37,141 nucleotides of DNA. It comes from Streptomyces sp. ISL-100. GTDB lineage: Bacteria > Actinomycetota > Actinomycetes > Streptomycetales > Streptomycetaceae. The translations under genes were made by a program, and so were the position numbers. This document shows, piece after piece, positions 25,801-33,172 of this stretch (within the stretch, counting starts at the first letter, position 1; each line of letters begins with the position of its first letter). The stretch spans positions 1 through 37,141 of the forward strand of contig NZ_JAGGOK010000011.1 in the NCBI RefSeq assembly GCF_018614615.1, read 5' to 3'. Below the pieces are notes generated by a model. The model searched no databases. It was not told the DNA's origin and saw only the letters and a list, made by a program, of their open reading frames with translations.

Positions 25801-27019
25801 GGCGGACAAGCGGCGCGGCGACGCGGCGTCTCAGGCGGACAAGCTCGTCTCCGAGGCGAGTGGCGAGGCGGACAAGCTGGTCGCCGACGCGAACGCCGAA
25901 GCGGAGCGGCTGCGCACGGAGGCCGAGCGGGTGCACGTCGAGGCACGCGCGGAGTCCGACCGGATCCTGGACGAGGCGCGCAAAGCCGCCGACAAGCGGC
26001 GCGGCGACGCGGCGGCGCAGGCCGACCAGCTCATCGCCGAGGCGAGCGGCGAGGCCGAGCGGCTGCGCGCGGAGGCCGCCGAGATGGTGGGCTCCGCCCA
26101 GCAGGCGGCGGAGCGCATCAGGTCCGAGGCCCAGAAGGTCAAGGCGGACGCCGAGGAAGCGGCGGAGCGAATGCGCGGCGACGCGCGCGCCGCCGCGGAC
26201 CGGCTGCTCGACGAGGCCCGTCAGGCGGCGTCCAAGCGCCGCTCGGACGCCGCCGAGCAGGCCGACCAGCTGATGGCGAAGGCCCAGGAGGAGGCGCTGC
26301 TCGCCGCGACGCGTGCGGAGGAGCAGGCCGACACGATGGTCGGCGCGGCCCGCAAGGAGGCCGAGCGGCTGGTGTCGGAGTCGACGGTCGAGGGCAACTC
26401 CCTGGTGGAGAAGGCCCGTACGGACGCCGACGAGCTGCTGGTCGGCGCCCGCAGGGACGCGACCGCCATAAGGGAGCGCGCGGAGGAGCTGCGTACCCGC
26501 ATCGAGAGCGATATCGAGGAGCTGCACGAGCGGGCCCGCCGGGAGACGTCCGAGCAGATGCGGACCGCCGGCGAGCGGGTCGACAAGCTGGTGAAGGCGG
26601 CGACGGAGCAGCAGGCCGAGGCCGAGGCGAAGTCGAAGGCGATGATCTCCGATGCGAGTTCGGAGGCGGGCAAGGTCCGGCTCGCCGCGGTGAAGAAGGC
26701 CGAGGCGCTGCTCAAGGAGGCCGAGCGGAAGAAGGCCGAGCTGGTACGGGACGCCGAGCGGGTGCACGCCGAGGCCGAGGCCGAGGCAGCGCGCATGGTG
26801 GAAGAGGGCCAGCGCGAGCTCGATGTGCTGGTACGCCGCCGGGAGGACATTCAGGCCGAAATCTCCCGTGTTCAGGATGTACTTGAGGCGTTGGAATCCT
26901 TTGAGGCACCTTCCGGGGGCGGCAAGTCGGCATCGAACAGCGGGTCCGGGGCAGGCGGGGTCAAAGCGGGCGCCGCGGCGGGCGCAACTCGTTCGGGTGG
27001 CAAGTCATCCGACGGTTAG
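22850..27019 (+). CDS. scy: Scy, giant coiled-coil polarity organiser
   Basis: A 1389-residue, almost wholly coiled-coil cytoplasmic protein. In S. coelicolor Scy (about 1326 residues) scaffolds the tip-organising centre with DivIVA and FilP and sets tip number. The N-terminus (VRGYERQESQQRGETDHLSR, FEAEMERLKTEREKAVQHAE) is the conserved part; from about residue 70 on the protein is Ala/Glu/Arg-rich with repeats of the type EAERLRxEA in hendecad-like register and occasional heptads. Three copies of an LDEARKAADKRRGDAA-type block start at 25781, 25967 and 26207. The tail after about residue 1350 is Gly/Ser/Ala-rich and disordered. GTG at 22850 is chosen because homologous sequence begins there; AGGGGA lies upstream. 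It is followed by filP 122 bp on. Confidence 0.93.
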   Translation: MRGYERQESQQRGETDHLSRFEAEMERLKTEREKAVQHAEDLGYQVEVLRAKLHEARRNLASRPAYDAADIGYQAEQLLRNAQIQADQLRTDAERELRDARAQTQRILQEHAEHQARLQAELHTEAVTRRQRLDQELSERRQTVEAHVNENVAWAEQLRARTESQARRLLEESRAEAEQALAAARAEAERVAQEARQRLGSEAEHARAEAEAILLRARKDAERLLNAASNQAQEATTHAEQLRTSTTAESEQARRQAAELSRTAEQRMQEAETALREARAEAEKVLTEAKDAAAKQLTTAESVNEQRTRTAKSEIARLVGEATKDAEALKAEAEQARADAVAEAERLVTEAAEKARTVAAEDSAAALAKAARTAEEVLTKASNDAKETTRKASEEAERIRREAEAEIERLRSEAAAQADQLKGAAKDDTKEYRAKTVELQEEARRLRGEAEQLRSEAVAEGERIRGEARREAVQQIEEAARTAEELLTKARGDADELRTSASAESERLRGEAIERATTLRKQAEETLERTRTEADRLRTEAEEQAASTTADAEEAARALREEAERAIAARQAEAAGELTRLHTEAEQRVTAAEKALGDARTEAERLRREAGEEIERLRTEAAERVRTLQAQAETEAERLRDEAAADASQSRAEGEAVAVRLRSEASNEAERLKSEAQESADRIRAEAAAAAERVGNEAAEALTAAQEEAARRRREAEETLAAAREEAERERTQAREQSEELLASARKRVEDAQTEAQRLVQEADYRATELVAAAEQTAQQVRESVAGLHEQAEQEIAGLRSAAEHVAERTKTEAQEEADRLRADAYEERERATEDANRLRRQAQEETDAAKALAERTVGDAITEAERLRSESSEYAQRLRTEASDALASAEQDAARSRAEAREDANRIRNEAAAQADRLVGEATGEAERMAAEAVQSLTAAGQDAARMRAEAEQIKADGEAGAERLRAEAREEGERVLDEARKAADKRRGDAASQADKLVSEASGEADKLVADANAEAERLRTEAERVHVEARAESDRILDEARKAADKRRGDAAAQADQLIAEASGEAERLRAEAAEMVGSAQQAAERIRSEAQKVKADAEEAAERMRGDARAAADRLLDEARQAASKRRSDAAEQADQLMAKAQEEALLAATRAEEQADTMVGAARKEAERLVSESTVEGNSLVEKARTDADELLVGARRDATAIRERAEELRTRIESDIEELHERARRETSEQMRTAGERVDKLVKAATEQQAEAEAKSKAMISDASSEAGKVRLAAVKKAEALLKEAERKKAELVRDAERVHAEAEAEAARMVEEGQRELDVLVRRREDIQAEISRVQDVLEALESFEAPSGGGKSASNSGSGAGGVKAGAAAGATRSGGKSSDG

Positions 27020-27141
27020 CCACTCAAAAGGGGTGTCATTCTCCAGATCAAACGGTCATTGACTCGATGACACGCCGCTTAGGCCCCTAGGATTCCCCCT
27101 AACACCTCACCGGTCACATTCGACAGGAACCCAGGAACCCC

Positions 27142-28080
27142 ATGAGCGACACTTCCTCCCCCTTCGGCTTCGAGCTCGTGCGGCGTGGTTACGACCGCGG
27201 TCAGGTGGACGACCGCATTACCAAACTCGTCGCCGACCGTGACAGTGCTCTGGCCCGAATCACTGCTCTGGAAAAGCGCATCGAGGAACTCCACCTCGAG
27301 ACGCAGAACGCCCAGGCCCAGGTGAGCGACGCGGAGCCGTCGTACGCCGGACTCGGTGCGCGCGTCGAGAAGATCCTTCGCCTTGCCGAGGAGGAGGCGA
27401 AGGACCTGCGTGAGGAGGCCCGTCGCGCCGCCGAGCAGCACCGCGAGCTCGCCGAGTCCGCCGCGCAGCAGGTGCGCAACGACGCTGAATCGTTTGCCTC
27501 CGAGCGCAAGGCGAAGGCCGAGGACGAGGGCGTTCGTATCGTCGAGAAGGCCAAGAGTGACGCCTCTACGCTGCGCGGCGAGGCCCAGAAGGACGCGCAG
27601 CAGAAGCGCGAGGAGGCGGACGCTCTCTTCGAGGAGACCCGCGCCAAGGCCGCCCAGGCCGCCGCGGACTTCGAGACGAACCTGGCCAAGCGCCGGGAGC
27701 AGTCCGAGCGCGACCTGGCTTCGCGTCAGGCCAAGGCCGAGAAGCGTCTGGCCGAGATCGAGCACCGCGCCGAGCAGCTTCGTCTCGAGGCCGAGAAGCT
27801 GCGTACGGACGCGGAGCGCCGCGCCCGCCAGACGGTGGAGACCGCGCAGCGCCAGGCCGAGGACATCGTGGCCGACGCCAACGCCAAGGCCGACCGGATC
27901 CGCAGCGAATCGGAGCGCGAGCTGGCTGCTCTCACCAACCGCCGCGACTCGATCAACGCGCAGCTCACCAACGTCCGCGAGATGCTGGCCACGCTGACCG
28001 GTGCGGCTGTCGCCGCCGCCGGCGCCCCGGCCGACGACGAGCCGATCACGCGCGGCGTCCCGGCCCAGCAGACCCGCTAG
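27142..28080 (+). CDS. filP: FilP, filament-forming coiled-coil protein
   Basis: 312 residues. FilP forms intermediate-filament-like networks beneath hyphal tips, interacts with DivIVA and Scy, and contributes to cell stiffness. The N-terminal segment SPFGFELVRRGYDRGQVDDR resembles a DivIVA-type membrane/polarity motif and precedes a long coiled coil (about residues 25-280) rich in EEAKDLREEARRAAEQ-like repeats. A short Ala/Pro tail follows (AAAGAPADDEPITRGVPAQQ). AGGAA lies upstream of the ATG. Previously annotated in many genomes as a cellulose-binding protein, a name derived from an early purification and not from its cell-biological role. A terminator hairpin follows at 28119. Confidence 0.94.
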   Translation: MSDTSSPFGFELVRRGYDRGQVDDRITKLVADRDSALARITALEKRIEELHLETQNAQAQVSDAEPSYAGLGARVEKILRLAEEEAKDLREEARRAAEQHRELAESAAQQVRNDAESFASERKAKAEDEGVRIVEKAKSDASTLRGEAQKDAQQKREEADALFEETRAKAAQAAADFETNLAKRREQSERDLASRQAKAEKRLAEIEHRAEQLRLEAEKLRTDAERRARQTVETAQRQAEDIVADANAKADRIRSESERELAALTNRRDSINAQLTNVREMLATLTGAAVAAAGAPADDEPITRGVPAQQTR

Positions 28081-28118
28081 CCCCGAAGCGGAACCAAACA
28101 GGCCGCAAAAGGCCCGGA

Positions 28119-28148
28119 AGCCCCCCGTCATTCCAGTGGCGGGGGGCT
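28119..28148 (+). terminator. Hairpin terminator after filP
   Basis: AGCCCCCCG (28119-28127) and CGGGGGGCT (28140-28148) form a perfect 9-bp stem with a 12-nt loop. It lies 38 bp after the filP stop and 24 bp before the next ABC gene, so it separates the two transcripts. Confidence 0.75.
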
Positions 28149-28172
28149 ATGTGCGCCCTTAGCGTGGCCGAC

Positions 28173-29159
28173 ATGATTGAGCTGACGGGGCTGACGAAGC
28201 GTTACGGCGAGAAGCTGGCCGTCGACCATCTGACCTTCACCGTACGGCCGGGCATCGTGACCGGCTTCCTGGGTCCGAACGGCGCGGGCAAGTCGACGAC
28301 CATGCGGATGCTGCTGGGGCTGGACAACCCGACGGCGGGCGATGTCCGCATCGACGGCAAGCACTACGCCGACCTCAGGGATCCGCTGAAGTACATCGGC
28401 GCGCTCCTGGACGCCAAGGCGATGCACGGCGGCCGCAGCGCGTACAACCACCTGCTGTGCCTGGCCCAGAGCAACGGCATCCCGCGCAGCCGAGTCTCCG
28501 AGGTCCTGGACACGGTGGGCCTGACGCAGGTCGCGAAGAAGCGCGCGAAGGGCTTCTCGATGGGCATGGGGCAGCGGCTGGGCATCGCGGGCGCGCTGCT
28601 GGGCGACCCCGAGATCCTGATGTTCGACGAGCCGGTGAACGGGCTCGACCCCGAGGGCATCCACTGGATCCGCAACCTGATGAAGTCGCTGGCGTCCCAG
28701 GGGCGTACGGTCTTCGTCTCCTCCCACCTCATGAGCGAAATGGCGCTCACCGCCGACCACCTGGTCGTCATCGGCCAGGGCAGGCTGCTCGCCGACACGT
28801 CGATGGCCGGCTTCATCCGGGAGAACTCGCGCAGTTACGTACGCCTGCGGTCCCCGCAGCAGGAGCGGCTGCGCGATGTCATGCACGAGGCCGGCATCAC
28901 GGCGGTCAGCGCGGCCAACGGGTCCCTGGAAGTGGACGGCGTGACCTCGGAGCAGCTCGGTGATCTCGCCGCCAGGCATCAGCTCGTACTCCACGAGCTG
29001 AGCCCTCAGCAGGCCTCGCTGGAGGAAGCGTTCATGCGGCTGACCGCCGAATCCGTCGAGTACCACGCGCATTCCGACGGCGAGAGGCCCGGGTCGCCCG
29101 GGGCCGGCTGGGGCGCCGGCGTGCAGCAGCAGAAGACGAAGAAGAAGAGGGGGGTCTGA
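28173..29159 (+). CDS. ABC transporter ATP-binding protein, exporter pair 1
   Basis: 328 residues. ATPase of an ABC-2 type exporter. Walker A GPNGAGKST, Q-loop region (KYIGALLDAKAMHGGRSAYN), the signature replaced by FSMGMGQRLGIAGALLG (not LSGGQ), Walker B ILMFDEPVNGLDPEG, and H-loop VFVSSHLMSEMAL. This signature form and the ending SPQQASLEEAFMRLTAESVE are typical of the bacitracin/antibiotic-resistance-like ABC-2 subfamily. It starts at ATG 28173 (MIELTGLTKRYG); an upstream in-frame GTG is possible. The permease start lies 3 bp after its stop. The substrate is unknown. Confidence 0.92.
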   Translation: MIELTGLTKRYGEKLAVDHLTFTVRPGIVTGFLGPNGAGKSTTMRMLLGLDNPTAGDVRIDGKHYADLRDPLKYIGALLDAKAMHGGRSAYNHLLCLAQSNGIPRSRVSEVLDTVGLTQVAKKRAKGFSMGMGQRLGIAGALLGDPEILMFDEPVNGLDPEGIHWIRNLMKSLASQGRTVFVSSHLMSEMALTADHLVVIGQGRLLADTSMAGFIRENSRSYVRLRSPQQERLRDVMHEAGITAVSAANGSLEVDGVTSEQLGDLAARHQLVLHELSPQQASLEEAFMRLTAESVEYHAHSDGERPGSPGAGWGAGVQQQKTKKKRGV

Positions 29160-29162
29160 GTC

Positions 29163-29933
29163 ATGGCGGTCGCACAGGTGCTCAAGTCGGAATGGACCAA
29201 GATCAAATCGGTTCAGTCCACAGTATGGACACTCGGCCTTGCGGCGATCGTCACAATCGGCCTCGGCGTACTGATCAGTATTCTTTCCAGGAACGAATTC
29301 CAGAAGCTGAGCGCGGAGGACAAGCTCGCCTTCGATCCGACGTTTGTGAGTTTCGCGGGGACGAGTCTTGGGCAGCTTGCAATGATCGTTTTCGGTGTGC
29401 TGGTCGTGTCGAACGAATACAACACCGGAATGATCCGCATGTCGCTCGCCGCGGTCCCGCAGCGCGGCACCTTCCTCTTCAGCAAGATCACCGTCGCCGC
29501 GGCGCTCGCACTGGCTGTCGGAATGATCACAAGCTTCCTCTCCTTCTTCCTCGGCCAGGCGATGCTCGGCGACCTGAAAGCGAGCATCGGCGACCCGGGC
29601 GTACTGCGCGCGGTCATCGGCGGCGGCCTCTACATGACCCTGATCGCGCTGTTCTCGATGGGCGTCGCCTCGATGCTGCGCAGCCAGGTGCTCGCGCTCG
29701 GCGTCCTGATGCCGTTCTTCTTCCTGCTCGCGCCGATCCTGGGCAATGTCTCCGCGACCAAGAAGGTCGGTCAGTACCTCCCCGACCAGGCGGGCAGCAA
29801 GATCATGCAGGTTGTTCCGCCGGTCAACGACGACGCGCCGTACGGCCCCTGGGGCGGGCTGGCGATCATGGCCGTGTGGGTGGCGGCGGCCCTGGTGGGC
29901 GGATATGTCCTGTTGAAGAAGCGCGACGCTTGA
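29163..29933 (+). CDS. ABC-2 type permease, exporter pair 1
   Basis: 256 residues with about six transmembrane helices: WTLGLAAIVTIGLGVLISIL, LAMIVFGVLVVSNEY, ITVAAALALAVGMITSFLSF, LYMTLIALFSMGVASML, LALGVLMPFFFLLAPIL and GGLAIMAVWVAAALVGGYVL. The N-terminal VLKSEWTKIKSVQSTVWTLG is the usual ABC-2 permease start. The end LLKKRDA matches the paralogue's LALDKRDV, so the protein is near full length. The TGA stop (29931-29933) falls inside the predicted end of the IS605 element that follows, so the ancestral C-terminus may have differed slightly. Confidence 0.9.
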   Translation: MAVAQVLKSEWTKIKSVQSTVWTLGLAAIVTIGLGVLISILSRNEFQKLSAEDKLAFDPTFVSFAGTSLGQLAMIVFGVLVVSNEYNTGMIRMSLAAVPQRGTFLFSKITVAAALALAVGMITSFLSFFLGQAMLGDLKASIGDPGVLRAVIGGGLYMTLIALFSMGVASMLRSQVLALGVLMPFFFLLAPILGNVSATKKVGQYLPDQAGSKIMQVVPPVNDDAPYGPWGGLAIMAVWVAAALVGGYVLLKKRDA

Positions 29934-29939
29934 AGTGCT

Positions 29940-29959
29940 CTCCCGCATGAATGCGGGAG
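29940..29959 (-). ncRNA. IS605 right-end hairpin, candidate omega-RNA 3' scaffold
   Basis: CTCCCGCA-TTCA-TGCGGGAG on the minus strand: an 8-bp perfect stem with a TTCA loop, five bases from TTCAA. TnpA recognises such foldback hairpins and TnpB uses the same region as guide-RNA scaffold. The hairpin is certain; its function is inferred from the family. Confidence 0.6.
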
Positions 29960-29967
29960 ATTCCCTC

Positions 29968-31251
29968 CTACCTTACGGTGGTGGGCTTGACGCGCTTCGC
30001 GCGCCTGGCGACTGCCCTTCCGGCAGCCGGGATCGCCACGAGGCCGATCCGGTACAGGTGCAAGACGTTCCTCGATGCGTTGTGGTCGGCGTTGCCTTCC
30101 CAGCCGCACCCAGGGTTCTTGCACACGAACGTGGCCTGGTCCTCCCGGCTGCCGGGCGTGATGAAGCCGCAGGCGGAGCAGCGCCGGGAGGTGTTGGGTG
30201 CGGGGACCTTGACGAGAGTGCCGCCCTGGCGGGTGGTCTTGTACGTCAGCATCGTGACCGTGCGCCCCCATGACTGACCGCTGATGGAGCGGTTGAGGCC
30301 GGATTTCTGGGCGACGCTTTTCCCCGGTTCCTCGACGGTGCCTTTGGCGGACTTGACCATGTTCGTGATGTGGAGTGCTTCGACCACCGCGGTGGCGTAC
30401 TTGCGGGCGATGTCGGTGGTGGTCTGGTGCTGCCAGTCGATGGCACGGCGCTTGGCTTTCGCGCGAAGTCCCGCGATCTGGTCGTAGGTGGCCCGCAGCC
30501 GCCCGGAGGTGCGTTCTGCGGGTTTACGGAAGGTCTTGCGGTGTGCGGCCCGCTGCTCCAGCCGGAGCAGCTTGGCCTTTTCCTTGGCGGGCAGCCATTC
30601 GTCGTGGTCGTACGTTGTGCCGTCCGAGAGGGCCAGAGGCACGGTGATGCCCACGTCGATACCGCCTTCCGGGCCGGTGTGGGGCTCGGGCTTGCGCACG
30701 AGGGTCTGGACGCGGAAGGCGATGTGCCAGCCGAGCGCGTCTTTGACCAGCCGGGCACCGGTGATGCGGTTTTCTTCGTTGGCGCGCTTGCCGACGGGCA
30801 GGTCTTTGGTCCACCGGAAGCGCACACGTCCGACCTTGGGGATGTTGACCATGCCCCAGCGGCGGTGCACGCGGGTGATGTTCAGGTCCCTGCCCTGCGG
30901 GATGTCCACCGACATCACCGACCGGAGCCGGCTCTTGAAGTTCGGGGCGTCCGCACGCCCGTCCCAGCAGTTCTTCCACGCCTGGAAGTACGTTTTCAAA
31001 ACCGCTTGCGCGGCTTGAGCGGGGAGGGCGGCGAGGAAGTCGATGTCTTTGCGGGCCTGGCGTATCGCAGCGTCCGCGTGTCCCAGAGTCCGCTTGTCCT
31101 TCGGCATCATCTGCCACCACGCGTGGAGCAGGTTCCACATCGTGCGGGCAGCGTGTGCCTGCTCATCAACCTGCCTCGAGAGCGCGGGGTCCAGCGCCAG
31201 CCGGGCACGGTGCCCGAACTGCCGCTTCTCAAGGACGACTTCGGCGCTCAC
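29968..31251 (-). CDS. tnpB: TnpB family RNA-guided endonuclease of the IS605 element
   Basis: 427 residues. RuvC residues are intact: Asp199 (GGIDVGITVPLAL), Glu291 (AVVEALHITNM) and Asp389 (GNADHNASRN). The zinc-finger cysteines are Cys358, Cys361 (CSAC), Cys377 and Cys382 (CKNPGC). The start is GTG at 31251 (VSAEVVLEKRQFGHRARL). It is divergent from tnpA with 23 bp between start codons. It is only distantly similar to the solo TnpB at 18301, so the two elements arrived independently (inference). The last residues run into the right-end region (RAKRVKPTTVR). Confidence 0.9.
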   Translation of the reverse strand: MSAEVVLEKRQFGHRARLALDPALSRQVDEQAHAARTMWNLLHAWWQMMPKDKRTLGHADAAIRQARKDIDFLAALPAQAAQAVLKTYFQAWKNCWDGRADAPNFKSRLRSVMSVDIPQGRDLNITRVHRRWGMVNIPKVGRVRFRWTKDLPVGKRANEENRITGARLVKDALGWHIAFRVQTLVRKPEPHTGPEGGIDVGITVPLALSDGTTYDHDEWLPAKEKAKLLRLEQRAAHRKTFRKPAERTSGRLRATYDQIAGLRAKAKRRAIDWQHQTTTDIARKYATAVVEALHITNMVKSAKGTVEEPGKSVAQKSGLNRSISGQSWGRTVTMLTYKTTRQGGTLVKVPAPNTSRRCSACGFITPGSREDQATFVCKNPGCGWEGNADHNASRNVLHLYRIGLVAIPAAGRAVARRAKRVKPTTVR

Positions 31252-31274
31252 GCGATCACTATATCGTTTGGTTT

Positions 31275-31703
31275 ATGTCACCACGATGGAATCCCAACCC
31301 GGATGTACGTTCGGGTCGCCATGTCATCTGCAACCTTCACGTCCACTTGGTTTTCGTCACCAAGTACCGGCGCGAGGCGTTCACAGACGCCATGCTGACC
31401 AGGTGCGAAGAGATCATGCGCGACGTATGTACGGACTTCGAGGCTGAAATGAAGCAGTTCAACGGCGAACAGGACCACGTGCACCTGCTCGTGCACTACC
31501 CGCCGAAAGTCCAGCTCTCCAAGCTGGTCAATTCCCTCAAGGGCGTCAGCTCCCGCTACTTGCGCAAGGAGTACGACACGCACGTACGCCGCCACCTGTG
31601 GGGCGGACACTTCTGGTCCGGCTCCTACTTCGCAGGCTCCTGCGGCGGCGCACCGCTGACCGTCGTACGCCAGTACATCGAGAACCAGCAACGCCCGGCA
31701 TGA
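31275..31703 (+). CDS. tnpA: TnpA, IS200-type Y1 transposase
   Basis: 142 residues. Single-strand DNA transposase of the HUH superfamily. The HUH motif is His68 and His70 (GEQDHVHLLVHYPP) and the nucleophile is Tyr134 (VVRQYIENQQ). The typical IS200 pattern is complete: CNLHVHLVFVTKYRREAF, KLVNSLKGVSSRYLRKEY and HLWGGHFWSGSYFAGSCGGA. The length is normal for the family, so the protein is likely active. ATG at 31275 is divergent from tnpB. A 7-bp hairpin (31705-31723) follows the stop. Confidence 0.92.
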   Translation: MSPRWNPNPDVRSGRHVICNLHVHLVFVTKYRREAFTDAMLTRCEEIMRDVCTDFEAEMKQFNGEQDHVHLLVHYPPKVQLSKLVNSLKGVSSRYLRKEYDTHVRRHLWGGHFWSGSYFAGSCGGAPLTVVRQYIENQQRPA

Positions 31704-31772
31704 ACCTGTCCGGCCTGGACAGGCAGCGAACTCCGGCGCTTCGCACCTCCGGGCCAAGGACGCCCTCCACCA

Positions 31773-31790
31773 TCCGCCCTAAAAGGCGGA
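31773..31790 (-). other. IS605 left-end hairpin
   Basis: TCCGCC-TTTTAG-GGCGGA on the minus strand, ending 12 bases from the proposed cleavage site next to TTGAT (31803-31807). It is placed as expected for the TnpA-binding foldback of the left end. Confidence 0.6.
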
Positions 31791-31942
31791 GCACCGGGCG
31801 AGATCAAAGGTAGATCCGGCGCCCGGCGTACCGGCTTGGCCGGAACCGTCAGCCGCTGGTTATCCTCCTAACCCTTACGGGGGCGCATTCGGCCAGACGG
31901 TCACAGCCCCGACCACCCGACCTGTCGATGGGGCTGCAGACA

Positions 31943-33172
31943 ATGATCGAGGCAGTCGGCCTGACGAAGCGCTACGGCGCCAAGACAGCCGTGTACAACC
32001 TTTCCTTCCAGGTGCGCCCGGGCACGGTGACGGGCTTCCTGGGCCCCAACGGCTCCGGCAAGTCCACGACCATGCGCATGATCCTCGGGCTCGACGAGCC
32101 CACCGCCGGCCATGTCACCATCGGCGGCCACCCCTTCCGCAAGCTCCCCAACGCGCCCCGCCAGGTCGGCGCCCTGCTCGACGCCAAGGCCGTGCACGGC
32201 GGGCGCACCGCCCGCAACCACCTGCTGTCGCTGGCGCAGCTCTCCGGCATCCCCGCCCGGCGCGTCGACGAGGTGCTCGGGGTCGTCGGCCTCCAGGACG
32301 TCGCCAGGCGGCGCTCCAACGGCTTCTCGCTCGGCATGGGACAGCGCCTGGGCATCGCGGCGGCGCTCCTCGGCGACCCGCAGGTGCTGCTCTTCGACGA
32401 GCCGGTCAACGGCCTCGACCCCGAGGGCATCCTCTGGGTCCGCAACCTCATGAAGACGCTCGCTGCCGAGGGCCGTACGGTCTTCGTCTCCAGCCACCTC
32501 ATGAGCGAAATGGCGGTCACCGCCGACCACTTGATCGTGATCGGGCGCGGGCAGCTGCTCTCCGACATGAGCGTCAAGGACTTCATCTCGGCGAACTCCG
32601 CGGACTTCGCCCGGGTGCGTACGCCGCAGACCGAGCCGCAGCAGCGCGAGAAGCTGTCGTCGGTACTGACCGAGGCCGGCGCGCACGTCATGACCGAGCA
32701 GGACGGTGCGATGCGCGTCACCGGGCTGCCGCTGGCGCGGATCAGCGACCTCGCGCACGACGCCGACGTACGGCTGTGGGAGCTCTCGCCGCACCAGGCC
32801 TCGCTGGAGGAGGCGTACATGCGGATGACCCAGGGCGCGGTGGACTACCGCTCCACGGCCGACCAGCTGGCCGGCTTCGAGCAGCCGCAGCAGCTTCAGC
32901 ACCCCGGCGGCTACGCCCAGCCCCTGCCGCAGCAGGACGGCTGGTACGCCCCGCCGCCGCCCCAGGCCGGCGGACAGCCCTTCGCGGGTGTGCCGATGCC
33001 CGGCGGCCCCGCACCCGCCCCCGGCTACCCTGCCCCCGGCCGGAACCCGTACGCGGCGCCTGCTGCCGCCCCGGCGGCGCCTCCCGCGCCCGCCGCCGCG
33101 CCCGCGCCCGCGCCTGCCCCCGACCTGACCAAGAGCGACAGCGACACCGACAGCCCCGAGGACGCCCGATGA
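31943..33172 (+). CDS. ABC transporter ATP-binding protein, exporter pair 2
   Basis: 409 residues. It is a close paralogue of the ATPase at 28173: Walker A GPNGSGKST, variant signature FSLGMGQRLGIAAALLG, Walker B VLLFDEPVNGLDPEG and H-loop VSSHLMSEMAV. After the conserved SPHQASLEEAYMRMTQGAVD it carries an extra tail of about 100 residues, rich in Pro/Ala/Gln/Gly (PQQLQHPGGYAQPLPQQDGW … PAAPPAPAAAPAPAPAPD), which the paralogue lacks. ATG at 31943 (MIEAVGLTKRYG) matches the paralogue; an ATG at 31928 is also in frame. It overlaps the permease start by four bases. The native upstream region was probably split by the IS605 element. Confidence 0.92.
   Translation: MIEAVGLTKRYGAKTAVYNLSFQVRPGTVTGFLGPNGSGKSTTMRMILGLDEPTAGHVTIGGHPFRKLPNAPRQVGALLDAKAVHGGRTARNHLLSLAQLSGIPARRVDEVLGVVGLQDVARRRSNGFSLGMGQRLGIAAALLGDPQVLLFDEPVNGLDPEGILWVRNLMKTLAAEGRTVFVSSHLMSEMAVTADHLIVIGRGQLLSDMSVKDFISANSADFARVRTPQTEPQQREKLSSVLTEAGAHVMTEQDGAMRVTGLPLARISDLAHDADVRLWELSPHQASLEEAYMRMTQGAVDYRSTADQLAGFEQPQQLQHPGGYAQPLPQQDGWYAPPPPQAGGQPFAGVPMPGGPAPAPGYPAPGRNPYAAPAAAPAAPPAPAAAPAPAPAPDLTKSDSDTDSPEDAR

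Larger units (their letters stand above)
29930..31802. mobile_element. Complete IS200/IS605-family element (tnpA and tnpB divergent)
   Basis: About 1.87 kb. On the minus strand the order is TTGAT (31803-31807, target/TAM, as reported for ISDra2), left end with hairpin 31773-31790, tnpA in antisense, tnpB, right-end hairpin 29940-29959, and TTCAA (29930-29934). Single-strand transposons of this family insert 3' of such a pentanucleotide without target duplication, and none is seen. Both proteins have complete catalytic residues. It separates two paralogous ABC exporter pairs. The left end follows the TTGAT rule exactly; the right end rests on similarity to the solo TnpB element, so each end may be a few bases off. 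Confidence 0.72.

Noticed and set aside
24353..26767. Minus-strand open frames opposite scy (up to 804 codons)
   Set aside because: They mirror the Ala/Glu/Arg repeats of scy and consist of Leu/Arg/Gly runs; no start context or homology.
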